From positions 372,001 through 436,000 of the forward strand of contig NZ_RJJE01000017.1 of the NCBI RefSeq assembly GCF_003721565.1: DNA of 64,000 bases, in the 5' to 3' direction. The position numbers were made by a program, and so were the translations under genes. The notes under the pieces are model-generated. The model saw only the letters and a list, made by a program, of their open reading frames with translations. It ran no database searches and had not been told where the DNA came from. This document shows positions 18,554 to 27,945 of the stretch, in pieces. Origin of the DNA: Rufibacter immobilis (GTDB lineage: Bacteria; Bacteroidota; Bacteroidia; Cytophagales; Hymenobacteraceae). Every line of letters starts with the position of its first letter. Within the stretch, counting starts at the first letter, position 1.

Positions 18554-19699
18554 TTAAAAAAGATAAATGGCTTGCACCCTGTCACGGAGGTTGTAGGCCG
18601 AGGCCATCACTTCGCCGTAGGCACCGGCGGTTCTGAGGGCCACCAAGTCGCCGCGTTTGGTTTCCGGCAGCTCCAGGTCTTTGGAGAAGCAGTCGGTTGA
18701 CTCGCAGATGGGGCCCACCACGTCATAGGTTTTCACCGGAAGTGTACTGGTGAGGTTCTCAATGTGGTGGTAAGCCTGGTAGAGGGCGGGGCGCATCAGC
18801 TCGGTCATGCCCGCGTCCAGAATCACAAAATTGGTTTTCTGTCCGTGTTTCAGATACAGGACTTTGCTGATCAGGTTACCGCACGGAGCCACCAGCGCCC
18901 GACCAAGTTCAAAATGGACCACCTGTGCGGGGCGCTTCTCCAGCAGACGGTCAAAGATGGCGAAGTAGGCCGCAAAATCAGCGACCGGCTTCTCATCCGG
19001 TGAGCGGTAATCCACGCCCAGTCCGCCACCTACGTTCAGGTGCGGGAACACCAGGCCGCGGGCTTCAAACCAGTTTTGGATCTCGTTCACGCGCAGGCAC
19101 AGATTTTCAAAGGCCCGCAGGTCTGTGATCTGCGACCCGATGTGGAAGTGCAGCCCAATCAGTTTGAGGTTGGGCCATGATGGAAATCTTTCCACCAACC
19201 CCTCCAACTCCCAGGTATTGATCCCGAACTTGTTTTCCTCCAGCCCGGTGGTGATGTGCTTGTGCGTGTAGGCGTCCACGTTGGGGTTGATACGCAAGGC
19301 CACCTGGGCCACTTTTCCTTTGGCGGCGGCCAACTCCTGAATTACCTCCAGTTCCTGCACAGACTCAACATTGAAGCAGAAAATATTGGCATCCAGGGCG
19401 AAGTTAATCTCGGCGTCAGACTTGCCCACCCCGGCAAACACTACCTGTTCGGCAGGAAAACCGGCTTCCAGCGCGCATTTCACTTCATTGCCGCTCACGC
19501 AATCGGCCCCGAAGCCTCTTTGCAGCACCTCAGCCAGAATGGGGGCGTTGGCATTGGCTTTCAGCGCATAGTGCACATGGTAGCCGTATTTGCCTGCCTC
19601 GGCCTTGGCAGTGTCCAAAATCTGCCGTAGCAACCGTAGGTCATAGGCGTAAAAAGGAGTTTGGTGCTGCGAGAACGTGTTGAGGTGTTCTTTAAGCAT
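18554..19699 (-). CDS. lysA: Diaminopimelate decarboxylase
   Basis: A PLP-dependent enzyme of about 381 residues making lysine from meso-diaminopimelate. The cofactor lysine is Lys47 in HYALKANANAPIL. The glycine-rich PLP-phosphate loop is LNVGGGLGVDY, and the substrate region includes GPICESTDCFSKD. I chose ATG at 19699, which overlaps the lysC stop by 8 bases; an in-frame codon at 19732 would add a poor N-terminus inside lysC. The overlap with the aspartate kinase gene argues for a coupled lysC-lysA operon for lysine synthesis. Confidence 0.94.
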   Translation of the reverse strand: MLKEHLNTFSQHQTPFYAYDLRLLRQILDTAKAEAGKYGYHVHYALKANANAPILAEVLQRGFGADCVSGNEVKCALEAGFPAEQVVFAGVGKSDAEINFALDANIFCFNVESVQELEVIQELAAAKGKVAQVALRINPNVDAYTHKHITTGLEENKFGINTWELEGLVERFPSWPNLKLIGLHFHIGSQITDLRAFENLCLRVNEIQNWFEARGLVFPHLNVGGGLGVDYRSPDEKPVADFAAYFAIFDRLLEKRPAQVVHFELGRALVAPCGNLISKVLYLKHGQKTNFVILDAGMTELMRPALYQAYHHIENLTSTLPVKTYDVVGPICESTDCFSKDLELPETKRGDLVALRTAGAYGEVMASAYNLRDRVQAIYLF

Positions 19700-21026
19700 G
19701 GTTTTCCTCTCTTTCCTGAAACACACCTTCATTGATGGAAACCAAGGCCTCCACTTTGTGTTCCGTATTCACCAACACACTGATGTTGTTCTTGCTTCCG
19801 CCGTAGGAAATCATTCTGAGCGGGATGTTGCGCAGAGACTGCACCACGCGCAGAGAAGCACCCGGTTTGTCTTCCATGAAATCGCCCACCACGCAGATAA
19901 TGGTCAGGTCTGTGTCAATCTCTACAGTGCCGAAGCGTTGCAAGGCCTCCGTGATTTGCGGCAGGTACGTAGGGTTGTCAATGGTGAGCGACACGGCTAC
20001 CTCAGACGTGGTGATCATGTCAATAGGTGTCTTGAACCGCTCAAACACCTCAAACACGCTACGCAGGAAACCGTAGGCTAGCAACATGCGGCTGGATTTG
20101 ATCTTGATGGCGATGATGCCGTCTTTAGCCGCCACCGCCTTGATCTCGCTGCCCGATTTCTTTGAGGAAATGGTAGTTCCCTGAGCTTCGGGCTGCATGG
20201 TGTTCAGCAACCGTACCGGGATGTTCTGCTGCTGGGCCGGCAGAATGCTGGACGGGTGCAAAATCTTCGCCCCGAAATACGCCAACTCCGCCGCCTCGTC
20301 AAAAGAAAGCTCGGCAATAGGGTAGGTGTTCTTCACCACGCGCGGGTCATTGTTGTGCATGCCGTCAATGTCGGTCCATATCTGAATCTCTGAGGCTTTC
20401 ACCGCCGCTCCAATAATGGAGGCGGTGTAGTCGCTGCCCCCGCGTTTCAGGTTATCTATCTCATTCTTGGCGTTGCGGCAGATATAACCCTGCGTTATGA
20501 ACAACTGGTTTCCTGGATATTGGGCTAATTGCTGTTGCAGGTGCTCTCTGATGTAGGCATGGTCTGGCTCTTCCTCCGGCGTTATCTTCATGAACTCCAG
20601 GGCCGGCAGCAACACAGACGTAGTTCCTTTCTCTTCCTGGAAAATCTGGAAGAGTTGGGTAGACAACAGCTCGCCCTGCGCTAAAATGATTTTCTCCTCC
20701 ACGGGGGAGAAGTTGCGGCCCAAGCAGGCGCGGATGTCGTTGAAAACTACTTCCAGTACCTTGTGCGCCTTCTCCTTGGAGGAGTCCTGTTTATATAGTT
20801 CGGCAACTACCTGTTTATAGCGTTGCTCCAATTGGTTTGTGAGAGATTCTGCCCCGGCTACGTTAGCTTGGGCCAGCTGCTCCCCAATCTGCACCAGGTA
20901 GTTGGTGGTGCCGGACATGGCCGACAGCACTACAATCACGGGCTCCTGGGAAGGAAGTAACTGTGAGACGGCACCCATACGCTCCGCAGAGCCTACGGAG
21001 GTGCCCCCAAATTTCATGATTTTCAT
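19692..21026 (-). CDS. lysC: Aspartate kinase (monofunctional)
   Basis: A 444-residue enzyme phosphorylating aspartate, the entry to Lys, Thr and Met synthesis. It opens MKIMKFGGTSVGSAERM with the kinase KFGGTSVG motif at residues 5-12. RGGSDYTASIIGAAV and WTDIDGMHNNDPRVV are catalytic-domain blocks. Residues from about 300 form tandem ACT domains (SRMLLAYGFLRSVFEVF, then LTIICVVGDFMEDKPG), which bind feedback effectors. I chose ATG at 21026. It is first in an operon with lysA and divergent from nothing; the giant T9SS gene ends upstream. Which amino acid inhibits it cannot be told. Confidence 0.94.
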   Translation of the reverse strand: MKIMKFGGTSVGSAERMGAVSQLLPSQEPVIVVLSAMSGTTNYLVQIGEQLAQANVAGAESLTNQLEQRYKQVVAELYKQDSSKEKAHKVLEVVFNDIRACLGRNFSPVEEKIILAQGELLSTQLFQIFQEEKGTTSVLLPALEFMKITPEEEPDHAYIREHLQQQLAQYPGNQLFITQGYICRNAKNEIDNLKRGGSDYTASIIGAAVKASEIQIWTDIDGMHNNDPRVVKNTYPIAELSFDEAAELAYFGAKILHPSSILPAQQQNIPVRLLNTMQPEAQGTTISSKKSGSEIKAVAAKDGIIAIKIKSSRMLLAYGFLRSVFEVFERFKTPIDMITTSEVAVSLTIDNPTYLPQITEALQRFGTVEIDTDLTIICVVGDFMEDKPGASLRVVQSLRNIPLRMISYGGSKNNISVLVNTEHKVEALVSINEGVFQEREENHA

Positions 21027-21083
21027 AGATGTTAAATAAAACATGCCAATTTACTAAAACAATGTGTAGATACCTGAAAAGGA

Positions 21084-21130
21084 AAGTCCCCACCCCCGCT
21101 ATTTTTAAATTAAAGCGGGAGTGGGGACTT
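21084..21130 (-). terminator. Terminator of the large T9SS surface protein gene
   Basis: AAGTCCCCAC with GTGGGGACTT, with inner CCCGCT/AGCGGG pairing and an AT-rich loop. A U-rich tract (TTTCCTTTTC) follows on the minus strand. It lies 27 bases past the stop of the T9SS gene. Confidence 0.75.
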
Positions 21131-21156
21131 AAGGTAAACTCTATACCTAAAGTAGC

Positions 21157-24100
21157 TTAGTTTGTTTTCACAACTCTAATCGTCTCATTGATGGAAGGTC
21201 CTTTCACCCTAAGGATATAAACGCCTACCGCTACAGTTTGAAGATCTCTGGTTAGCATAGATTCACCCACCGGAACCTGTACGTTTTCGTGCAAGATCAA
21301 CTTCCCGTTTAGGTCATGCAGCTCAACGGTGAGGGTGCGGGCCTGGGTGCTGTTTACGGTGAAGGATAACTTCTGGCTGAATGGGTTGGGGGATACTCCT
21401 ACCTGCGCCAAGCCTTCGGTCATCACTGCCTTATTAACCACCACAGTTTTGGTGTACTCATGCTGCCCGTCAAAGTCTACTTGCTTTAAGCGGTAGTAGC
21501 TGGTACCCTGCGGGGCAGAGGTATCTAAGAAACCATAGTTCTGAAGGATGTTGCTGTTACCGTTGCCAGTTACTTTGCCAATAGCTGTAAAACTTTTGCC
21601 ATCGGTACTACGCTCAACCTGGAAGTAGTCATTGTTCTTCTCCGTAGCTGTAGACCAGTGCAACTGCACATTTGCTCCTTTGGCCTTGGCTGTAAAGCTA
21701 ATCAGTTCAACCGGAAGTGTTACCACAGTAGAAGAAGATCTGAAACCATAGTTTACCATTTCAGGAGTAGTTTCAGAGCCATAGGAATTAACATCCAGAA
21801 GGTCTACTAAACCATCATTGTCGCTGTCTTTGTAGAAGATGCTTTTGGTGTTTAGGAACAAGAAGCGAGTATCAGTTGCAAATTTCAACCAATCCTGCAC
21901 TTTGCTACCCGGCGCTATGGAGCTAGGGTAAAAATCCTTAGCTGATGTCCCCTGAGCTCTTGAGGTGAACTCCGCACCTAATTTAGCCAAGTCATCACTG
22001 GAAACACCGTTCTTGTTAAAATCAAAGGCTTCAATGAAATCATGAATTGTATCATTATCGCTGTCTAAGTCTAAAAAGTCAGGCATGGTGTCACCATCGT
22101 GGTCAATGGGTACCAGAGCTATGTTACCTGTAGATCTGTAGGCGTCATCAATTCCATCTTGGTTGGCGTCTACTCCTGACGTTTTCAAAGTATTACCCTC
22201 TGCCTGTGCTTCAATAAAGTCTGGTATACCGTCACCGTCGGCGTCTATGTCTAAGAAATTAGGAATGCCATCATTGTCCATGTCTTCCAGGGTGGTGAAG
22301 GAGTTCTGAGGTGTACCGGAAGAACCTACACTAGTCAAGCGGCCGGTCAGGCGGTCATAGTTGGCGGGAAGAATGCCGCCTGTCTGTTCAAGGGCGTCAG
22401 GGATGCCGTCATTATCAGAATCAAGGTCAAGTGCATTGATAATACCATCACCGTCTTTGTCTAAACTGGCAACTACTCCCTTGCTGTTTAATATACCAAA
22501 CTTGCTATCTCTGTAATTCAAGACACCATCATTGTCTGCATCTGCGAACGGATTGATACCATTAGATTCTAATAAATCTGAGATGCCATCATTATCATTG
22601 TCTAAGTCATTTGCATCTGCCACGGTATCTCCATCTGTATCTAATACGATTGGAATGGAGAAAGTGGCAGGAGTAGCGTCTTTCGCATTTTCTGCGTCTA
22701 TAACGGTATAACTGAAAGTGACGGTACCGGTGTAATCAACAGAAGGTTTGAAACTGATCTTAGTTCTTGATGACCATGGGTAATTGGTGTTCAATGCCAC
22801 TGCATTCCCATCAATAAATAAAGTGCCGCTTGTTGGTGCGGTGGTAATTTGAAAGTAGGAAGGGTTGCCCGCTGGATTCTCACCATCATTGCCTTCTAAC
22901 GGAGACAAAAGGGTTGCTGGTGCGGTATTGGTTAAGAAAGTAGCATTTGTCACATTTTGGGTCACAGGTTCACCGTTGATTGGAATAGTGAACGTTGCAT
23001 TATTGCTTTCTGCTCCTTCTGCATCAATTACGCTAAATATTAATTGTACATCTGCAAGATTAGTAGGGGCGGGGTCAAATCTTAAAGACATTGCTTCAGT
23101 CGCTGAGTACATTCTGCCTGCCACTACACCTATACCACCAATGGTAAGATTGCCTTGGTTCGAGTTTGGCAATGAGGCAAACTTGAACTTGAGCAGCATT
23201 ACATCATTGTCATCTGTGGGATAGGCACTGATCGTGAGGGTGGAAGCCGCAGCTGTGTTAAGTAATGTTTGGGTTCTGATATTCAAAGCTACAGGAGCAG
23301 CATTCAGAGGGATAGTAAATATAGCTGGTGTTGCATCAGCCGCGCCTTCTCCATCCTTGACGGTATAACTGAAGGTAACATCTGTTGTATAGCCTGCCGC
23401 AGGATCAAAGCTGATCTTGTCTCTCAAAGACCAAGCATAGTCTGTGGTTGTATTGGCTGCAGCCCCATTAATGGTGAGTGCTCCACTGGCAGGTAATGCA
23501 TTCAGGCGGAATGTAACAATAGAGACATCATCTGTAGCGTTCAGGGCATCCAGCAGAGTGGCATCGGCAGTGGTAAGAAGGGTTGCGCTATTGGCTTGAT
23601 TATTCGCTACTGGTTCTCCATTAATGGGAATGGTAAAAGTAGCCGGAGTGGCATTAGTAAGACCGGCGCCGTCTTTTACTGTATAGCTGAAGGTTGCATC
23701 AGCAGTACTTGTCACGGCAGGCGCAAAAATGATTTGGTTTCTGCTAGACCACAAATAATCTGTGGTGGTATTAGCTGTAACTCCGTTGATAGTGAGCGTT
23801 CCAGAGGCAGGAAGAGTAGTTAATCTGAAGGTGGAGACAGCAAGATCATCAGTTCCGTTGATGGCGTCCAGAGGTGTTGCTGTAGCCGTATTCAGAAGTG
23901 TAGCTGAGTTTGTCTGATTAAAAGCGACAGGTGCTTCATTTACATTCGTCACGCTTACGGTTATTATTTGCTCATCAAACAAAGAACCACTGTCTGTTAC
24001 CCTTACAGTTACCAGGTAGGAATTATTGCCATCTTCATCTGTGGGTGTTTCAAAGTCTGGAGCGGAAGTGAATATTAAAACTCCTGTTGCTGCATTGATA

Positions 24101-27021
24101 CTGAATTTATCTACGTCTGCTCCCCCTGAGATACTATACGTACGGGTACTATTTTCAGGATCTATAGAGGTTACCGTAGTTACCGACGTTGTGTTCTCTG
24201 CTATAGAGATAGAAGCTGTGGCCCCTGCACCATTTGAAGTGATCACGGGAGCTTCATTTACATTGGTTACAGTAATAGTAAAGTTTGAAGTTGAGGAATA
24301 AAGCGCTCCATCATAAGCCCTTACAGTAATACTGTGAGATGTGGCTGTTTCATAATCTAACAATGATGCATTAGCCACGGAAACCACACCAGTGGAAGGG
24401 CTAATAGTGAATAGGCCATTTGCATTATTGGTAAGGCTATACGTGAGGGTGGTATTCGCGTCTACATCAGTAGAAGAGGCTGTAATGCCCACTTGTGTCC
24501 CATTTGCGGCATTCTCTGCTACCGTGTTTGTGGCTGAATTGATATCTGTAGGGGCGGTAGGAGCCTCGTTCACGTTAGTGACGTTTACGGTGAGTACCTG
24601 GTCCCTAGTGCCTGTAGGAGCGCCATTATCAGTTACCCTTACCGTTACTACATAGGTGTTATTGCGGTCTGTGTCTGTAGGAGCTTCAAAGTTGGGAGCT
24701 ATTTTGAAAGTAAGGAGGCCTGTTGTGGCATTTAAATTGAATTTGTCCGCATCACCAGAAGATAATATGCTGTAAATGAGGGCAGATCCCGCATCTACAT
24801 CTGTAGCTGTCACGGTAGTGACAGCAGCGGTAGAGTTCTCAGGGAAAGATATAGTGGCCGCGGCTCCTCCTCCGTTTGAGGTGATCACTGGTGCCTCGTT
24901 TACGTTGGTTACATTGATAGTGAACGTAGTGGTAGATGAAGTTAAGTAACCATCTGACGCACTTACAGTGATGATGTGGCTAGTTGCAGCCTCAAAGTTT
25001 AGTAATGCTCCATTGGCTACACTGACAACACCCGTCGTAGCATTGATCGTAAACCTGCCTTCTGCATCATTGATAAGACTATAGATGATGGTGGTGTTTG
25101 GATCAACATCCGTTGACATAGCAGTAATACCCACTAATGTACCTGTGGCAGAATTTTCAGGAACATTGTTTGCCGCAGAGTTATTGTCTGTTGGTGCTGC
25201 TGGAGCTGTGTTTGTTACCGTAAGCGTATAGGTTGAGTTAGATGAATAAGCACCGTCATTATCTCTTACCATGAAGCTAAACGTAACTGTTCCTGCATAA
25301 GCAGGATTAGGGTCAAACGTAAGCTGATCTATTTGAGCAGCCGTGTACCCAGTTTCTGTTGCAACGTTTGTGCCATTGATCTGCAGAACGCCCTGTGCAG
25401 CAGTAGGAAGAGACACAAAATGATAAGTTGCAATAGTTCCGTCTGTGTCATATCCTGTCAAAGGATTGATAGGTGTAGCAGCGGCTGAACTGCTCAGGCT
25501 AGAATTGCTTACGGCTAATGAAGATGGGGCACAGTTAGATGTATATGCAATCAATACAGGTCTGGTGATTGCTTGATTGACAGTCCCAATCGTGCCATTG
25601 GTGGCATTATAGGTAGTACCGCCTTGAGCATTTCCTGACACACCGGGGGCGACTGAAGTGCTTGCGAGAGCCGCATTTGAGTAGATGATGCCGCCGCCGC
25701 CGCCGCCGCCAGGACCATGCGGAGAATCTGCACCTGTATTAGAGCCTCCATTACCGCCTGCAGCTGAAGTTCTAACGGTATTTAAATCTCCTGTATTAAC
25801 ACTTATTAGAATACTTCCTCCAGCGCCGCCGCCGCCAGCGCCATCATTGGTTACTGTTAATGCATCTGCTCCATCTGCATTTATTGTTCCAATACCTGTT
25901 ACTGAACCAGCTCTGATGATAGCAATACCTCCTCCGGCTGCCCCACTGCTGGATAAGCCGCTGGCTAGGTCTCCTGTACCGTCATTAGAGGTACCGGCAC
26001 CGCCTCCACCACCTAAAATTAATTTAGAAACTGCGGGAGAAATAGAACGTCCCGCAATTCCCCCAATAGCTAAATTGTTTGACCAGCTGTTGCCTCCTCG
26101 TCCACCGGTACCTGCGTTTCCACCGCCGCCGCCGCCAGAGTTCATGGTGTTATTATTAGGGCTACCGTCTGTACCGCCGCCGCCTGCGTTTCCTGGAGCC
26201 CCACGGCCACTACTTCCATTGGCATATTCAAATCCTGTGGTGGTTGGTGTAGTACTGCCGGCTGTATAAACATAAGCTGGAGTTCCTGCTACACCTTCCC
26301 CTTTCTGAGCATTATTATTTACAGAGCTTAAAGTTCTATAATCTGTGTTAGCGCCAGCTCCACCTTGTAGTTGACGACCAGCCCCCCCTCTAAATCCTTT
26401 GCCGCTTACATCAATTGTTTGGTTATTGAAGTTTAAAATGCCTGCTATATCTAAAACGACTACACCACCAGTAGATCCGTTCCAGGCTGGTGCAGTGATA
26501 GTAGTGTTTAAAGTTGCGGAAGAATATTGAGGCACTCTAATTACCTGGAATTTCTCTACTGCAGAGGTGCTAGTGGAGTAGTTATATGTTTTAAATAACC
26601 TTGAAACAGTGATCGTCTTATTGCCTCCTGATAGGGTAGTGACAGCAGTTACAATAGCATATTCATATGTTCCCGCTGTAACCGCAGACAATGCACCATA
26701 ACCGCTGTCATTGCCGGTTGTAATAGTAGCATCTTGCATTTGAATAATAAGTACCAGATCTCCTGTTGCAACCTGGGTGGTATTGCCAGTAGATGGACCT
26801 ACGGAGATAGCTCTAGTACCTCCTGTGTTGGCAGTGGCATCTGCGAGACCGGGATAATAAGTGTTTACAACAGAAGTGGCACCACTTAAAACACCGTCTT
26901 GCCCTGGAGTAGCGCAACTCTGTGAATAAGCATGGAGTGATGCTACCAACTGAATAATGAATGTAAGTAGAAAAAACTTTTTTGGGCGTACCTCTCCCAG
27001 GGCCATTTTTATCATGTCCAT
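21157..27021 (-). CDS. Giant cadherin-like surface protein with T9SS type A sorting domain
   Basis: A 1,954-residue protein. Order of parts: signal peptide (hydrophobic KKFFLLTFIIQLVASLHA, cleaved before SQS); a beta-rich N-domain (to about 250); a Gly/Asn-rich low-complexity region (about 270-470); four or five cadherin-like repeats with phrases such as DVDANTTLTYSL and VTNVNEAPV (about 600-1050); tandem repeats containing ATPATFTIPINGEPV (about 1050-1530); a calcium-binding thrombospondin-type-3-like stretch of DxDxDG repeats (about 1535-1740); an Ig-like domain; and a type A sorting domain starting GVSPNPFSQKLSF. It is presumably exported by the T9SS, cut and attached to the surface. Adhesion is likely; the ligand is unknown. 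Upstream ATGs in frame at 27015 and 27006 are alternatives. Confidence 0.9.
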   Translation of the reverse strand: MDMIKMALGEVRPKKFFLLTFIIQLVASLHAYSQSCATPGQDGVLSGATSVVNTYYPGLADATANTGGTRAISVGPSTGNTTQVATGDLVLIIQMQDATITTGNDSGYGALSAVTAGTYEYAIVTAVTTLSGGNKTITVSRLFKTYNYSTSTSAVEKFQVIRVPQYSSATLNTTITAPAWNGSTGGVVVLDIAGILNFNNQTIDVSGKGFRGGAGRQLQGGAGANTDYRTLSSVNNNAQKGEGVAGTPAYVYTAGSTTPTTTGFEYANGSSGRGAPGNAGGGGTDGSPNNNTMNSGGGGGGNAGTGGRGGNSWSNNLAIGGIAGRSISPAVSKLILGGGGGAGTSNDGTGDLASGLSSSGAAGGGIAIIRAGSVTGIGTINADGADALTVTNDGAGGGGAGGSILISVNTGDLNTVRTSAAGGNGGSNTGADSPHGPGGGGGGGIIYSNAALASTSVAPGVSGNAQGGTTYNATNGTIGTVNQAITRPVLIAYTSNCAPSSLAVSNSSLSSSAAATPINPLTGYDTDGTIATYHFVSLPTAAQGVLQINGTNVATETGYTAAQIDQLTFDPNPAYAGTVTFSFMVRDNDGAYSSNSTYTLTVTNTAPAAPTDNNSAANNVPENSATGTLVGITAMSTDVDPNTTIIYSLINDAEGRFTINATTGVVSVANGALLNFEAATSHIITVSASDGYLTSSTTTFTINVTNVNEAPVITSNGGGAAATISFPENSTAAVTTVTATDVDAGSALIYSILSSGDADKFNLNATTGLLTFKIAPNFEAPTDTDRNNTYVVTVRVTDNGAPTGTRDQVLTVNVTNVNEAPTAPTDINSATNTVAENAANGTQVGITASSTDVDANTTLTYSLTNNANGLFTISPSTGVVSVANASLLDYETATSHSITVRAYDGALYSSTSNFTITVTNVNEAPVITSNGAGATASISIAENTTSVTTVTSIDPENSTRTYSISGGADVDKFSINAATGVLIFTSAPDFETPTDEDGNNSYLVTVRVTDSGSLFDEQIITVSVTNVNEAPVAFNQTNSATLLNTATATPLDAINGTDDLAVSTFRLTTLPASGTLTINGVTANTTTDYLWSSRNQIIFAPAVTSTADATFSYTVKDGAGLTNATPATFTIPINGEPVANNQANSATLLTTADATLLDALNATDDVSIVTFRLNALPASGALTINGAAANTTTDYAWSLRDKISFDPAAGYTTDVTFSYTVKDGEGAADATPAIFTIPLNAAPVALNIRTQTLLNTAAASTLTISAYPTDDNDVMLLKFKFASLPNSNQGNLTIGGIGVVAGRMYSATEAMSLRFDPAPTNLADVQLIFSVIDAEGAESNNATFTIPINGEPVTQNVTNATFLTNTAPATLLSPLEGNDGENPAGNPSYFQITTAPTSGTLFIDGNAVALNTNYPWSSRTKISFKPSVDYTGTVTFSYTVIDAENAKDATPATFSIPIVLDTDGDTVADANDLDNDNDGISDLLESNGINPFADADNDGVLNYRDSKFGILNSKGVVASLDKDGDGIINALDLDSDNDGIPDALEQTGGILPANYDRLTGRLTSVGSSGTPQNSFTTLEDMDNDGIPNFLDIDADGDGIPDFIEAQAEGNTLKTSGVDANQDGIDDAYRSTGNIALVPIDHDGDTMPDFLDLDSDNDTIHDFIEAFDFNKNGVSSDDLAKLGAEFTSRAQGTSAKDFYPSSIAPGSKVQDWLKFATDTRFLFLNTKSIFYKDSDNDGLVDLLDVNSYGSETTPEMVNYGFRSSSTVVTLPVELISFTAKAKGANVQLHWSTATEKNNDYFQVERSTDGKSFTAIGKVTGNGNSNILQNYGFLDTSAPQGTSYYRLKQVDFDGQHEYTKTVVVNKAVMTEGLAQVGVSPNPFSQKLSFTVNSTQARTLTVELHDLNGKLILHENVQVPVGESMLTRDLQTVAVGVYILRVKGPSINETIRVVKTN

Positions 27022-27945
27022 TTTTGTAGATGATTAATTATATTCTCTAAGACGCTTTAACAATAATGAGGGAGGGGGATCCCAAATACTTCCTTAGCAG
27101 TAAACAAAGGATGATTATTCTTTTTACAATTATTTTTTCAAAATAAACTTCAGCAATGAAACCTTAAATGGTAGGGGTGCGTTTAAGGTTGATTTTTTCT
27201 AACGTGACAAATTTAAATATGATTCTGTATAATGCAATACAAATCGTTATAATTTTATATAAGCCTACAGATTAATTGTGGTTAGTAGGATAATATGTAT
27301 TTGCAATGCTAATATTATGATACAGTAAGTTGAATTGATAGGAGTATTAGAAGAAAGCTGTATATTGTATTATTTCAGTTGAATGTTATTGTTTCCAAAT
27401 AGCTAAAAGTCAAGTGCAAGATGTGGGATGCATAGTATGTATTGATTTTGTATCATTTATAAAAAAAATCCTTTTGTTTTTTAGTTGTGCATATACCTGC
27501 TGTCTATTAGTTTTAAGCACGTATTGAGATAATATAATCATGTTCTAATCTAAGTAGCAGAGTAAATAGCTTTTAAAGTGAAATTTGCTTGGATAATACA
27601 ATGTATACTTGTAAAAATTTTATATTTGATTTGCTATTGTACTATTCTACTATAGAGTCTTTTTATTCAATAATTTAATATTAACTTTTTATATAAACCT
27701 TGTTTTATTTTTTTGGATTTATATCAATAGACACTTTGAGTTTGAAACTTATTTATTGGCGCCATCTTTCAAAATAGTACTAGTTGCGAAAGGTTTAGCA
27801 AGAGAGGCAGAAACAGGATAGAAGCAGATTTTAGAGGCAGTTGTTAGGTTTCTATGGAGTAGCAAGTCAATACCAAGATTAGGATGTACAAACTTTTTTG
27901 CATTCAGACGGAGCTATGATTCTGTGGATTAGCGGATTAAAAAGG
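27022..27945. other. Very AT-rich 924-base intergenic region
   Basis: This gap between the biotin-operon KAS gene and the T9SS gene is much AT-richer than both sides, with stops in every frame. Apart from the minus-strand promoter at 27208-27237, I see only homopolymer A/T runs. No RNA gene or repeat copy is convincing. Confidence 0.5.
27208..27237 (-). promoter_or_regulatory. Possible promoter of the giant T9SS protein gene
   Basis: On the minus strand TTG (27237-27235), 19 bases, TAAATTTG (27215-27208), an exact fit to the Bacteroidota consensus. It would leave a leader of about 180 bases before ATG 27021. The AT-rich setting raises the chance of a fortuitous match. Confidence 0.4.

Noticed and set aside
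27177-27215. A further palindromic copy near GCGTTTAAGGTTGATTTTTTC
   Set aside because: Only the first eight bases and the T run resemble the family; no complementary right arm is present.
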